Below are positions 1 through 8,389 of a DNA stretch of 46,511 nt, piece by piece. Within the stretch, counting starts at the first letter, position 1. Each line of letters starts with the position of its first letter. A program made the position numbers and the translations under genes. The notes beneath the pieces are model-generated. The model was not told the DNA's origin and did not search any database. It worked only from the letters and a program-made list of their open reading frames with translations. The DNA is from SCRA01 sp035533275 (GTDB lineage: Bacteria; Vulcanimicrobiota; Vulcanimicrobiia; Vulcanimicrobiales; SCRA01), in the NCBI GenBank assembly GCA_035533275.1, contig DATLUD010000071.1, positions 1-46,511 on the forward strand, in the 5' to 3' direction.

Positions 1-440
1 TCGGCCAGATCAACCCCACGACGGGAACGATCAACGAGTTCACCACGCCGACGCTGGGCAGCGGACCGTCGTTCATCGCGTCGGGCCCGGCGGGATCGAA
101 CACGCTGTGGTTCAGCGAGTACTCCATCGGCCGCGTCGCGCGGATCACGACCTCGGGAACGATCACGGAGTATCCGCTGCCCACGGTCTCGGGGAGCCTC
201 CCCGACGGCATCGTCGCCGCCGTGCCGCCCAACGACAACACCCTTTGGGTCCTCGAGTTCGGGGCCAGCCAGATCGCCAACGTGGTTCCCAACCCCACGC
301 CTTCGGCCACCCCGACCATCACCGAGTATCCGATTCCGACCACGCCGAGCAACCCCACCTCGGCGGCGATCGGCACGGATCACGGCCTCTGGTTCACGGA
401 GGCCGGTGCCAACAAGATCGGCCGCCGCCAGATTCCCTAG
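1..440 (+). CDS. C-terminal part of a Vgb-like beta-propeller protein (5' partial)
   Basis: The reading frame is open from the window edge (first full codon at 3) to a TAG at 438-440, about 145 residues. It contains repeated blade-like units with the motifs ITEYPLPT, ITEYPIPT, LWFSE and LWFTEAGANKIGR. These are typical of virginiamycin B lyase-like (Vgb/NHL-type) propellers, in which each blade ends in a W-F-T-E strand. In most bacteria such proteins are secreted or surface proteins of unknown substrate; true streptogramin lyase activity cannot be assumed. The start and any signal peptide lie outside the window. The gene converges with the minus-strand nucleotidyltransferase, and the two stops are 3 bases apart. 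Confidence 0.75.
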   Translation, partial: GQINPTTGTINEFTTPTLGSGPSFIASGPAGSNTLWFSEYSIGRVARITTSGTITEYPLPTVSGSLPDGIVAAVPPNDNTLWVLEFGASQIANVVPNPTPSATPTITEYPIPTTPSNPTSAAIGTDHGLWFTEAGANKIGRRQIP

Positions 441-443
441 CGG

Positions 444-1211
444 CTAGGAAACCGGCGTGCGGCCTTCGGCGATGAGTCGCTCGACGGCCGCCACGTCGCT
501 CGCACGGTCGACGTTCACCGCGGCCTCGGCGTGACGTGCTTCGAGGCCGCGCGCGTCGATGCCGGTCAGGGCGCGAACGCGTCCCTGTACGTACGTCACG
601 CTCAGGCGGCGCGCCGCGAAGCGCCAGATCGTTCCCCACCCCAAGAGACCCGCCAACTTCAACGGGCTTTTGCGCGCGGCGCCGAAGGTCTCGATGGCTT
701 CGACGATGCTGGGGAGCGCGCGCGGCTTGATGGTGACGAACCCTCCGCCGCAGAACGTTCCCTCGCGCAGCGGCGCCCACGTGTGCGGCAGCTCCGGGTA
801 GCGCGCCACGTGCGTCTCCTTGCGCACCATGGCGTAGACCAGGTCCGCGTCGAGCGCCAGCGCATCGCGCACGAAGGCGTCGACGACCTCGCCGGTGAGC
901 AACGCGACGTCGCTGGCCACGGCAAGCACGGCGATGTCGGGATCGAGGCCTTCCAGCGCGCTGCGCATGCTGTCGACCATGCGTTCTCCCGACGCGCGCA
1001 GCTCCACGCCGGAGAGCGTGGAGTCACCAAAGGCCTCGACGGGCGCCACCACGCGGATGGCGTCGATGGTGCGCGCCTCGCGCAGCCCGCGCAGCACGCG
1101 TTCCACCAGCGGCAGACCCGCCACGCGCACGAACGCCTTGCTCGCGGCGCCGGGCTGGAGTCGCGCCACCTCATCGTCGGCCGGGCCACCGGCCAGGACC
1201 ACCGCTCTCAT
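444..1211 (-). CDS. MobA-like NTP transferase family protein
   Basis: The 255-residue product begins MRAVVLAGGPADDE and continues with SKAFVRVAGLPLVERVLRGL. This is the N-terminal nucleotide-binding signature of the GT-A fold nucleotidyltransferases (MobA/IspD/GlmU type). An ASDVALLTGE segment near residue 95-105 resembles the metal-binding aspartate region. The usual LxxGxGxR loop is altered, so the substrate cannot be named. The ATG overlaps the TGA of ispE by 4 bases (1208-1211), so the two are probably translated together. IspD is the enzyme before IspE in the MEP pathway, but the sequence lacks obvious IspD motifs. I call only the superfamily. Confidence 0.8.
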   Translation of the reverse strand: MRAVVLAGGPADDEVARLQPGAASKAFVRVAGLPLVERVLRGLREARTIDAIRVVAPVEAFGDSTLSGVELRASGERMVDSMRSALEGLDPDIAVLAVASDVALLTGEVVDAFVRDALALDADLVYAMVRKETHVARYPELPHTWAPLREGTFCGGGFVTIKPRALPSIVEAIETFGAARKSPLKLAGLLGWGTIWRFAARRLSVTYVQGRVRALTGIDARGLEARHAEAAVNVDRASDVAAVERLIAEGRTPVS

Positions 1212-2080
1212 CGCCAACTCCCGTCGTCCACGAATGGGGCCACGTGGATCCTTCCTTGTCGCGGATCCCAGCGCTCCGCGGCGCTCCGGGCGCCGGCCTC
1301 GTCCTCGAAGAGCGCGTAGACCGCGGCACCGCTGCCAGTGAGCACTGCACGTCGGCCGGCGGCCGACTCGAGGGCGAGCCGCGCTTGCGCGATCGCCGGA
1401 AACGCTCGCGAGACCGGGCCTTGGAAATCGTTCTCCAACAGTTCGAGCAGGCTCGCGAAGTCCCGCCGCTGCAGCGCCTCGAGGGCGCGGATCGAGCGGC
1501 TCTCGAGGCGCGAGCGCCGCTCGCGCGGGCGCCCTTCGCGGGCCGCGTCGAGCAGCCGGTATGCCTGCGCGGTCGCCACCGTGGCGTCCGGCATTGCGAC
1601 CACGGCCCACCATGGGGGCGCGGCGCCCGCGGGCGTGACGCGCTCGCCGGTGCCCTCCACCAGCGCCGGCCCCCCCGCCAGGAAGAACGGCACGTCGCTG
1701 CCCAGCGCTCGCGCGATCTCGGGCCATGGCCGCGGCGCGCGGGCGGGCAAGCGCCCGTCGCGCGCGGCCGCCAGGATGGCGGCGGCGTCGCTGGAGCCGC
1801 CGCCGAGCCCGGCGCCGACGGGAATGCCCTTGCGCAAGCGCACGTGCAGCGCCGAGGGGTCGATGCCGGCGGCCTTCAGCGCGCGCACCGCCAGGTTCGA
1901 CGGGCCGCCCAGGTCCGCGGGGTCGCAGAGGAAGCCGCCGCCGCCGTCCGCGGGCTCGATCTCCAGCTCGTCCCAAAGGCCGATCGGCGCCATCACGCTG
2001 CGGACGCGGTGGTATCCGTCGTCGAGGCGATCGAGCACCTCGAGCGTCAAGTTCAGTTTGGCCGGGGCGCGGAGCAACAC
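1208..2080 (-). CDS. ispE: 4-diphosphocytidyl-2-C-methyl-D-erythritol kinase
   Basis: IspE phosphorylates CDP-methylerythritol in the non-mevalonate (MEP) route to isoprenoid precursors. The 290-residue protein starts LLRAPAKLNLTLEVLDRLDDGYH, the diagnostic IspE N terminus with the substrate-binding lysine and the GYH motif. It carries the GHMP-kinase ATP loop PVGAGLGGGSSDAAA at about residues 105-120. Its length is normal for the family. It is the first gene of a two-gene minus-strand unit and is divergent from the glycosidase at 2172, so the 91 bases between them must hold both promoters. Its presence indicates that this organism uses the MEP pathway. Confidence 0.95.
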   Translation of the reverse strand: MLLRAPAKLNLTLEVLDRLDDGYHRVRSVMAPIGLWDELEIEPADGGGGFLCDPADLGGPSNLAVRALKAAGIDPSALHVRLRKGIPVGAGLGGGSSDAAAILAAARDGRLPARAPRPWPEIARALGSDVPFFLAGGPALVEGTGERVTPAGAAPPWWAVVAMPDATVATAQAYRLLDAAREGRPRERRSRLESRSIRALEALQRRDFASLLELLENDFQGPVSRAFPAIAQARLALESAAGRRAVLTGSGAAVYALFEDEAGARSAAERWDPRQGRIHVAPFVDDGSWR

Positions 2081-2171
2081 GAGCGGTCGGCTTCGCCGAG
2101 CGAGGTGCGGTGCCTGCGGGCGGGCCGGAGGTCGGGTACGAAGAAGCCCGTGGGAGAAGAGACGGAGGCGG

Positions 2172-4625
2172 ATGGACTACACCTACGATGCCCAGCGCAA
2201 CGAGTTCTGCGCCTACGTTGCGGAGGAGGCCGAGATCCCGTTCGGGGCGACGCTGGGCAACTTCAAGACGTTCGCCTCGTGCACGCCCAAGGGGAACGTG
2301 CGCGGCCTGTGGGACGCCGACACCGACCAGATCATCTTCGGATCGCACCAGATCGCCTACCGCGTCGAGGGCGAGTCGACCATCTTTCCGCGTCAGCTGG
2401 TGCGCGCGTTCACGTTCTTGCCGTACGCGCAGGTCGTGCAGTTTCGCATCGGCGAGCGCCTCGACGTCACGGAGACGTTCTTCGTGCCCCACGGCGAGGA
2501 GCACGGACGCCGCGTGGCCTTCGTGGTGGACGTGATCCTGCACAACCGCAGCGACCGGCCGCTGCGGGCCAAGGTCTTTCCGTGGGCGCTCCTGGTGGGG
2601 CAGCGCTTCTACGGGGAGGCCGAGCACCAGGTGCGCGCGCAGAGTGACGGCCAGCGCGTGCGCGCGGTCAACCAGGAGACGGGCGGAGCGCGCGTCTGGG
2701 GCGGCGACCGCACCGCCGGCGAGTGCATGCTGGCGCTGCGCGAGCAGGTGCTCCTCTCGAGCATGGAGCGCGGCGACTTGCTGGAGGGCTGCCGGCTCGA
2801 CCTGGTCACGCCCGCGTTGGCGGAGTTCGTGAGCCACCGCATCTTCGGCGCCTTCGAGTACCGCTTCGACGTGCCGCCCGGCGAGCGCGAGGAACTGCGC
2901 ATGGCGGTCTGCTTCCATCGCGACGGAGTGGCGGCGGCCGAGGAGGGCTTACAGGCGATGCTCTCCGATCGCCAGGTGCAGCGCAAGACCGCGGCCTACT
3001 ATGCCGAGCATCTCGCCCAGGCGCGCTTGATGGTGCCTTCGCCGCCCATCGCCCGCGGCGTGGTCTGGGCGAAGACCAACATGCTCCGAGTCGCCAAGGA
3101 GTACCCCAAGGGCTGGGGCTCGACCAACTCGCCGCCGTCCGACATCCTGGTGTCGCGGGACACGTCGTGGTTCGTCCACGGCTACGACTACCTGTGGCCG
3201 CAGTTCAGCCGCGACGCGCTGGAAGTCTTCAACCGCGAGCTCGAGCCCACCGGGCAGGTCGTGGAGTACGTGCGCGGCGTCACGGGCTATAAGACCAGCT
3301 ACGAGCTCAACATCAACGACGACACGCCGCTGCACGTCATCGCCGTCCTCCACCACTACAACTGCACGCTCGACGACGCCTGGCTGCGCGAGGTCTATCC
3401 GCTCTGCCGGAAGATCGCGGAGTATATGCTCTCGCAGCGCGACGCAAACGGCCTGCTCTTCTGCAAGGCGGGAGGCGTGGAGCTCTTCGGCATCTCCTCG
3501 TGGCGCAACATCATTCCCCAGTACAACCTCGACGGCGCGGTGACCGAGATCAACGCCGAGGCGTACTTCGCGCTCGAGGCGGTGGCCAGGATGGCGGCCG
3601 TGCTGGGGATCGGAGACGACTGGAAACGCTTCGCCGACGCGGCCACGGCCCTGCGCGAGCGCATCATGACGCATCTCTTCAACGACGACACCGGCGGCTT
3701 CGTGCTGAACTACGACCAGTCGGGCAACTACCAGGACAACTTCACGGCCGACGAGGTCTTTCCGGTGCTCTTCGAGGTCGCCGACGAGGAACGGCGGCGC
3801 TCGATCCTGCGCCGGCTGCAAGAGGACGACTTCGTCACCGCGGTCGGCCTGCGCACCATCTCGATCGCCGACTCGTGGTACTTTCCCTCGCACGGCTTCG
3901 GCCTGCTCGGCGGCGTCTGGCCCGACTTGACGCTCTGGTTCGCCGTGGCTCTGGCGCGCAACGGCATGGTGAGCGAGGCCACGGAGTGGCTCGAGCGCGT
4001 CTACGCGACGATGGAGCGGGGGAACCGGACCAACACCGTGCCCGGCCAGTTCGCGGAGTGGTTCGACGGCGGCTCGCTGACGAACCGCGGGATGTACCTC
4101 TCGCCGTGGACGGGGGCCAAGTATCTCTGGGCCGTCGCCGAGACGCTGTGCGGCCTCGACGGCTACCGCACCTCGGGGCGGCTGCACGTGGCGCCGCTCA
4201 TCCCGCCGGATTGGCAATGGGTTGCCGCGGGGCGCGTCCACCGCGGGGGGCGCCTGTGCAGCTACGTGGTCGACGTGCGCGGCAATGCGGTCTACTTCGA
4301 CGTGGAGGACGCCAGCGCGGAGCCGCCTCTTCAGGCGTTCTACGCGGGGCGCGACGTCTCGGACGAGGTGGCCGTCACGCCCATCGAGGTCGGCGTCGTC
4401 GCCTTCGAGGCCGAGCGCGGCGTCAGCCTCTTCCTGCTCAATCCCCAGGACGCCCCGCGCGACGCCGCCGTCCTCTTCCGCGGCAAGCGCTATCGCGAGC
4501 ACCTCGACGCGGGAGGCATCCGCCGCGTGGTCATCGGAAGGCCCAAGCTGCTGCCCACGAGGGCCCCCGGCCAAGGACGCGAGGCTCCGTCGAAGAAGCG
4601 AGCGGCAGACACATGCCCGAGCTGA
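2172..4625 (+). CDS. six-hairpin (alpha/alpha)6 glycosidase, debranching-enzyme-like
   Basis: The 817-residue protein has an N-terminal beta-rich domain (about 1-270) and a helical catalytic-type domain (about 290-700). The latter contains RDTSWFVHGYDYLWPQFSRD, NINDDTPLHV, GGVWPDLTLWF and QFAEWFDGG. Conserved aromatic and acidic residues in this order fit the six-hairpin glycosidases (glycogen-debranching GDE_C, GH63, GH94 and relatives). The exact family and substrate cannot be settled by eye. No signal peptide is seen, so a cytoplasmic sugar-processing role is likely. ATG at 2172 is chosen because it follows a GGAGGCGG purine run and the homologous-looking sequence starts there; the frame itself stays open far upstream inside the ispE complement. 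The C terminus overlaps galT by 13 bases. Confidence 0.65.
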   Translation: MDYTYDAQRNEFCAYVAEEAEIPFGATLGNFKTFASCTPKGNVRGLWDADTDQIIFGSHQIAYRVEGESTIFPRQLVRAFTFLPYAQVVQFRIGERLDVTETFFVPHGEEHGRRVAFVVDVILHNRSDRPLRAKVFPWALLVGQRFYGEAEHQVRAQSDGQRVRAVNQETGGARVWGGDRTAGECMLALREQVLLSSMERGDLLEGCRLDLVTPALAEFVSHRIFGAFEYRFDVPPGEREELRMAVCFHRDGVAAAEEGLQAMLSDRQVQRKTAAYYAEHLAQARLMVPSPPIARGVVWAKTNMLRVAKEYPKGWGSTNSPPSDILVSRDTSWFVHGYDYLWPQFSRDALEVFNRELEPTGQVVEYVRGVTGYKTSYELNINDDTPLHVIAVLHHYNCTLDDAWLREVYPLCRKIAEYMLSQRDANGLLFCKAGGVELFGISSWRNIIPQYNLDGAVTEINAEAYFALEAVARMAAVLGIGDDWKRFADAATALRERIMTHLFNDDTGGFVLNYDQSGNYQDNFTADEVFPVLFEVADEERRRSILRRLQEDDFVTAVGLRTISIADSWYFPSHGFGLLGGVWPDLTLWFAVALARNGMVSEATEWLERVYATMERGNRTNTVPGQFAEWFDGGSLTNRGMYLSPWTGAKYLWAVAETLCGLDGYRTSGRLHVAPLIPPDWQWVAAGRVHRGGRLCSYVVDVRGNAVYFDVEDASAEPPLQAFYAGRDVSDEVAVTPIEVGVVAFEAERGVSLFLLNPQDAPRDAAVLFRGKRYREHLDAGGIRRVVIGRPKLLPTRAPGQGREAPSKKRAADTCPS

Positions 4626-5614
4626 GAAAGGACCCGATCACCTCGCGCTGGGTGATCATCGCCACGGAGCGCGCGGCGCGCCCGTCCGATTACGCGGTCG
4701 AACGCGAGCTGCCGCGCACGCATCCGTGCCCGCTGTGCCCGGGGAACGAGGCGATGACGCCGCCCGAGGTGCTGGCCTTTCGCGAGCATGGCTCTTCGGC
4801 CAATGCGCCCGGCTGGTGGGTGCGCTGCGTGCCCAACAAGTTTCCCGCGCTGGCCAGCGGGCGTCCCGGACGCTCCGGCGTGGGCATCTACGACGCGATG
4901 AACGGCGTGGGGCGCCACGAGGTGATCGTGGAGTCGCCCGACCACGATGGCAACTTGGCCACCCTGGACGTGGAGCAGATCGAGGAGATCCTCTGGGCCT
5001 ACCGCGACCGCCATCTGCGCCTGGCCGACGCCGAGGCCCTACGCTACGTGCTGATCTTCAAGAACCACGGGCGGGCCGCCGGGGCCACGCTGGAGCATCC
5101 CCACTCGCAGCTCATCGCCACGCCGATCGTGCCGCGCGCGGTCGCGGAGAAGATCGACGGCGCGAAGGCGTATTACGCCTTTCGCGAGCGCTGCGTCTGG
5201 TGCGACGTGGTGGCTCAGGACCGCGCGGACGGCGCGCGCATCGTGGGGGAGAACGAGCAGTTCGTCGCGCTGGCGCCGTTCGCGTCGCGCTTCCCCTTCG
5301 AGACCTGGGTGATGCCTCGCAGCCACCGTGCCTCCTACGCCACGATCGAGCGGGCGGAGATCGCCCAGCTCGCCTCGCTGCTCTCGATCGTGATGCGGCG
5401 GATGCACGGAGCGCTGGGCGATCCGCCCTACAACTTCCTCCTGCAGACCGCCCCGCTGGTGTTCGAGCAGGAGCGCGAGCCGTATTTCCACTGGCACATC
5501 GAGATCGTGCCGCGTCTGACGTCGATCGCCGGCTTCGAGTGGGGCAGCGGCATGTACATCAACCCCACCGTGCCCGAGGACGCGGCGAGGATCCTACGTG
5601 AGACGGTCGCCTGA
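4613..5614 (+). CDS. galT: galactose-1-phosphate uridylyltransferase
   Basis: GalT exchanges UMP between UDP-glucose and galactose-1-phosphate in the Leloir pathway. The 333-residue product has the nucleotide-linked histidine motif H-P-H-S-Q at 162-166 and a CPLCPG zinc-type pair (C39, C42). It also has RCVPNKFPAL, GRHEVIVESP, a second CVWC pair near 190 and the C-terminal FHWHIEIVPRL histidines. All are hallmarks of GalT/HIT-fold transferases. Length is normal. It overlaps the upstream glycosidase, which suggests the pair works on a galactose-containing or related oligosaccharide. Relatives acting on ADP-glucose or other sugars exist, so the exact nucleotide sugar is inferred. Confidence 0.88.
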   Translation: MPELRKDPITSRWVIIATERAARPSDYAVERELPRTHPCPLCPGNEAMTPPEVLAFREHGSSANAPGWWVRCVPNKFPALASGRPGRSGVGIYDAMNGVGRHEVIVESPDHDGNLATLDVEQIEEILWAYRDRHLRLADAEALRYVLIFKNHGRAAGATLEHPHSQLIATPIVPRAVAEKIDGAKAYYAFRERCVWCDVVAQDRADGARIVGENEQFVALAPFASRFPFETWVMPRSHRASYATIERAEIAQLASLLSIVMRRMHGALGDPPYNFLLQTAPLVFEQEREPYFHWHIEIVPRLTSIAGFEWGSGMYINPTVPEDAARILRETVA

Positions 5615-6017
5615 CCGCCGCGCCCAGTGGGCGCGCAACCTCCTGCTGGCCGGGATCGTGCTGCTGGCGAGCATCGAGGCTGGGCGGATGCTCGGCTATC
5701 GCATCCTGGCCAAGGCGGTCGAGCAGAGTCCCGTCCTCCCCGCGGTGCGCTACACGCCGCGGCCCGAGACGTCGTTGCCGCCGATCCACGTGCGCAGTTG
5801 GAAGTCCGACCAGATCGTGCGCGTCGCCCCTGATCCGCACTTCCCGGACCCGCGCATCACGCCTTCGACCCCGCCGCCGCCCCCCACGCCACGTCCGACG
5901 AGGCCTCCGGCCCGGACCGCCCCCCCGGCGACGCTGCCGCCGCCGCCTCCGACCGCGGCGCCGGAAGGGGAGATCGCGCCGCCGGCGGTGACGCCGACCA
6001 CCCCGGCCGGGCCCTAA
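5598..6017 (+). CDS. small membrane-anchored proline-rich protein, unknown function
   Basis: A GTG at 5598 overlaps the end of galT by 17 bases and gives 139 residues. Residues about 12-26 (ARNLLLAGIVLLASIEAG) form one predicted membrane segment. The second half is a low-complexity Pro/Thr/Ala tail (TPPPPPTPRPTRPPART and so on), as in wall-spanning linkers. I do not recognise a family. The protein is probably a single-pass membrane protein with an extracytoplasmic tail. A later start is possible, but the membrane segment would then be near the N terminus with few positive residues before it. Confidence 0.6.
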   Translation: MRRSPDRRAQWARNLLLAGIVLLASIEAGRMLGYRILAKAVEQSPVLPAVRYTPRPETSLPPIHVRSWKSDQIVRVAPDPHFPDPRITPSTPPPPPTPRPTRPPARTAPPATLPPPPPTAAPEGEIAPPAVTPTTPAGP

Positions 6018-6102
6018 CGCCTACCCGCGGCAACCGGGAAGCCGCCCCGAGTGTCTCTAATGTACGCATTGTCTCTCGTTGCTACGATGGAGACGCTGAG
6101 GA

Positions 6103-6119
6103 GGCGGCACGGTGCCGCC
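6103..6119 (+). promoter_or_regulatory. hairpin directly before the pdxS ribosome site
   Basis: The arms ggcggca (6103-6109) and tgccgcc (6113-6119) are perfect complements with a 3-base loop. They end two bases before the strong Shine-Dalgarno ggaggag at 6121-6127. A stem this close to the ribosome site could affect initiation or protect the mRNA 5' end. No promoter upstream in 6018-6102 is convincing. Confidence 0.4.
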
Positions 6120-6133
6120 CGGAGGAGATAAAG

Positions 6134-7030
6134 GTGGCTGCGAAGGGATCGACGGGGACTGAGAAGGTCAAGCGCGGGCTCGCGCAGATGCTCAAGGGCG
6201 GCGTCATCATGGACGTCACCACACCCGAGCAGGCGGTGATCGCCCAGGAGGCGGGGGCCGTGGCGGTCATGGCGCTCGAGCGTATCCCCGCCGACATCCG
6301 CGCCGTCGGCGGCGTGGCCCGCATGAGCGACCTCTCAGTCGTCCAGAAGATCATGGACGCGGTCACCATCCCGGTGATGGCGAAGGTGCGCATCGGCCAC
6401 TTCGCGGAGGCCCAGGTGCTCGAGGAGATCGGCGTCGACTTCATCGACGAGTCGGAAGTGCTGACCCCGGCCGACGACAAGTACCACGTCGACAAGCACG
6501 CCTTCAAGGTTCCGTTCGTCTGCGGCGCGCGCGACTTGGGCGAGGCGCTGCGTCGCATCGCCGAGGGAGCCGCCATGATCCGCACCAAGGGCGAAGCCGG
6601 CTCGGGCAACATCGTCGAGGCGGTCAAGCACATGCGCACCGTCCGCGACGAGATCGCGATCGTCGCCGCCGTGCCGGCCGAGGAACTCGTGTCGCGAGCG
6701 CGCGATCTGGGCGTGCCGGTCGAGCTGCTGAAGGAAGTCGCGCGCGCGAAGAGGCTCCCCGTGGTGAACTTCTGCGCGGGCGGCGTCTCCACGCCGGCCG
6801 ACGCGGCGCTGATGATGCAGTTGGGCGCGGAGGGCATCTTCGTGGGCAGCGGCATCTTCAAATCGTCCAACCCCGCGAAGTTCGCCAAAGCCATCGTCGA
6901 GGCGACCACCTACTTCAACGATCCCAAGGCCGTGGCCGAGGCGTCCCGCTCGCTGGAGGGTACCGCGATGCCGGGTCTCGAGATCTCCAAGATACCGCAG
7001 GACGAGCTGCTCAACGTTCGCGGCGTGTGA
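6134..7030 (+). CDS. pdxS: pyridoxal 5'-phosphate synthase lyase subunit PdxS
   Basis: PdxS makes pyridoxal phosphate from ribose 5-phosphate, glyceraldehyde 3-phosphate and ammonia supplied by PdxT (DXP-independent route). The 298-residue sequence is highly typical: KGGVIMDVTTPEQA with D27, ALERIPADIRAVGGVARMSD, VMAKVRIGH with the Schiff-base lysine K84, and IRTKGEAGSGN with the second lysine K152. The GTG start at 6134 follows a very strong GGAGGAG and matches the usual N terminus. The stop overlaps the pdxT start by 4 bases (GTGA), which couples translation of the 12+12 synthase partners. Confidence 0.98.
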   Translation: MAAKGSTGTEKVKRGLAQMLKGGVIMDVTTPEQAVIAQEAGAVAVMALERIPADIRAVGGVARMSDLSVVQKIMDAVTIPVMAKVRIGHFAEAQVLEEIGVDFIDESEVLTPADDKYHVDKHAFKVPFVCGARDLGEALRRIAEGAAMIRTKGEAGSGNIVEAVKHMRTVRDEIAIVAAVPAEELVSRARDLGVPVELLKEVARAKRLPVVNFCAGGVSTPADAALMMQLGAEGIFVGSGIFKSSNPAKFAKAIVEATTYFNDPKAVAEASRSLEGTAMPGLEISKIPQDELLNVRGV

Positions 7031-7650
7031 GCGGAGTGAAGCGCAGCGGAGCGAGCGGGGCCGTCACGATCGGGGTGCTCGCCCTGCAAGGCGATGTCCG
7101 CGAGCATCTCGAGGCGCTGCGGCGCCACGGTCTGCGCGGCGTTGAGGTCAAGACCCGCGAGGGCCTCGCGGGCGTCGACGGGTTGATCATCCCGGGCGGA
7201 GAGTCGACCACGGTGGCCAAGCTGCTCGAGCGCTTCGGCCTGCGCGAGCCGCTCGTCGAGCGCATTCGAGCCGGCATGCCCACCTGGGGGACGTGCATGG
7301 GGATGATCGTGCTCGCCAAGGAGGTCGTGGGGCTGCCGGATCAGCCCACGCTGGGCGTGCTCGACGTCACCGTGCGCCGCAACGCCTTCGGCCGTCAGGT
7401 GGAGAGCGCGGAGGTTCCGTTGCGGATCGCGGCCCTGGGGCCCCAGGCATTCCCCGGCGTCTTCATCCGCGCCCCATGGGTGGAGCGCGCAGGCGAAGGC
7501 GTGGAGGTGCTCTGCTCCCTCGAGGGCAAAGGCGTGATGGTCCGCCAGGGGAACATCCTCGGGACCTCGTTCCATCCCGAGCTCACGCGCGACGGGCGCA
7601 TCCACGCATGGTTCGCGCAGTGGTGCGGGCGCGTCAAGAACGCCGCCTGA
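7027..7650 (+). CDS. pdxT: pyridoxal 5'-phosphate synthase glutaminase subunit PdxT
   Basis: PdxT is a class I glutaminase that hydrolyses glutamine and channels ammonia to PdxS. The 207-residue product has IGVLALQGDVREH, the oxyanion motif PGGESTT near 56-62, the nucleophile C90 in TWGTCMGM, and the H183/E185 dyad in TSFHPEL. Length is normal apart from an extra dozen residues (SGVKRSGASGA) before the usual IGVLALQG start. The GTG start overlaps the pdxS stop. A later GTG at codon 4 is an equal alternative. Confidence 0.97.
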   Translation: MSGVKRSGASGAVTIGVLALQGDVREHLEALRRHGLRGVEVKTREGLAGVDGLIIPGGESTTVAKLLERFGLREPLVERIRAGMPTWGTCMGMIVLAKEVVGLPDQPTLGVLDVTVRRNAFGRQVESAEVPLRIAALGPQAFPGVFIRAPWVERAGEGVEVLCSLEGKGVMVRQGNILGTSFHPELTRDGRIHAWFAQWCGRVKNAA

Positions 7651-7673
7651 CAAGGAAACCCCTGCCCCCCGCG

Positions 7674-7682
7674 TGGTAGAAT
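7674..7682 (+). promoter_or_regulatory. possible extended -10 promoter for the HNH gene leader
   Basis: The sequence gtggtagaat reads as an extended -10 element (TGG-TAGAAT, hexamer at 7677-7682), about 24 bases after the pdxT stop. No good -35 box is present at the expected spacing, which is tolerable for extended -10 promoters. It would start a transcript near 7690 with a leader of about 170 bases before the HNH gene. Confidence 0.35.
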
Positions 7683-7691
7683 AGCGGCGTC

Positions 7692-7865
7692 ATGTTGCAC
7701 GCGGTGACCAGCCAGCGGTCCGTCAGGTCGGTCGAGGACCGGCCGGCGAGGTCGCGCGCGCGCAGGCCTGCCGAACCAAGCAACGTCACTCCACCCTTCC
7801 GCACGTGTGTTCAGAGAGGCGGGCGTATGCTCGCCTCTCTTCTGTTCGCGAGGGAGCGGCCGTGA
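7692..7865 (+). CDS. possible short upstream ORF (57 codons) coupled to the HNH gene
   Basis: An ATG at 7692, about 10 bases after the possible -10 element, opens a 57-residue frame starting MLHAVTSQRSVRSVEDRP. Its TGA (7863-7865) overlaps the GTG start of the HNH gene. There is no Shine-Dalgarno, so it would be read leaderless. The sequence is arginine-rich and matches no family I know. The precise stop/start overlap is the only reason to list it; chance is a real alternative in GC-rich DNA. Confidence 0.25.
   Translation: MLHAVTSQRSVRSVEDRPARSRARRPAEPSNVTPPFRTCVQRGGRMLASLLFARERP
7813..7840 (+). promoter_or_regulatory. 9-bp hairpin in the HNH gene leader
   Basis: The arms agagaggcg (7813-7821) and cgcctctct (7832-7840) are perfect complements around a 10-base loop. 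The hairpin ends 21 bases before the GTG start, with only a short pyrimidine run after it, so it is a weak terminator at best. It may attenuate the transcript or shield the ribosome site. The rest of 7651-7812 shows no other gene. Confidence 0.45.
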
Positions 7866-8389
7866 GTGAGGTGCTGGTGCTGAACTTCACCTACGAGGCG
7901 CTGAACATCACCACGTTCCAGCGCGCGGTGAAGCTGATCTTCAGCGGCAAGGCGGAGGTGGTCCACGGGCGCGACGCGGCGATCCACTCCACGTCGATCA
8001 CGCTGCGCATGCCCTCGATCATCCGCATGCTCTATTACATCAAGCGACCGATGCAGCGGGTGGCCCTGACCAAGAAGAACGTGCTGCTGCGAGACGACTA
8101 CACGTGCCAGTACTGCAATCTGCGCGGCGAACGTCTGATGACCGTCGACCACGTGGTGCCCAAGAGCAAGGGCGGCCCCTCCACGTGGGAGAACTTGGTG
8201 GCCGCTTGCGTGCGCTGCAACAATCGCAAGAACAACCGCACGCCGGACGATGCGAACATGGCGCTGAAGCGACGGCCCAAGCAGCCGCGCTACATCCCGT
8301 GGATTCGCATCAAGCGCAACACGCTCCCCGGCGAGTGGCACAAGTTCCTCTTCTTGTACAACGTCTCCGTCGAGGAGCGGATAGGGTAG
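7862..8389 (+). CDS. HNH endonuclease family protein
   Basis: The 175-residue protein starts SEVLVLNFTYEALNITTFQRA. It carries a compact HNH domain at about 80-125: C-Q-Y-C, the MTVDHVVPKSKGG metal/catalytic stretch, NLVAAC and the second zinc pair CVRC followed by NNRKNNRTP. This stand-alone HNH family is widespread in cyanobacteria, Deinococcus-Thermus and related bacteria. It is encoded on the chromosome without a partner methylase, and its role is not established. GTG at 7862 is chosen because it has a purine-rich site (gcgaggg) upstream and gives the family's usual N terminus. There is no RuvC-like domain, so it is not an IscB-type nuclease. Confidence 0.88.
   Translation: MSEVLVLNFTYEALNITTFQRAVKLIFSGKAEVVHGRDAAIHSTSITLRMPSIIRMLYYIKRPMQRVALTKKNVLLRDDYTCQYCNLRGERLMTVDHVVPKSKGGPSTWENLVAACVRCNNRKNNRTPDDANMALKRRPKQPRYIPWIRIKRNTLPGEWHKFLFLYNVSVEERIG

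Noticed and set aside
444..1211. Assignment of the nucleotidyltransferase as IspD from its position next to ispE
   Set aside because: It lacks the expected IspD motifs and has an altered nucleotide loop, so only the superfamily is supported.
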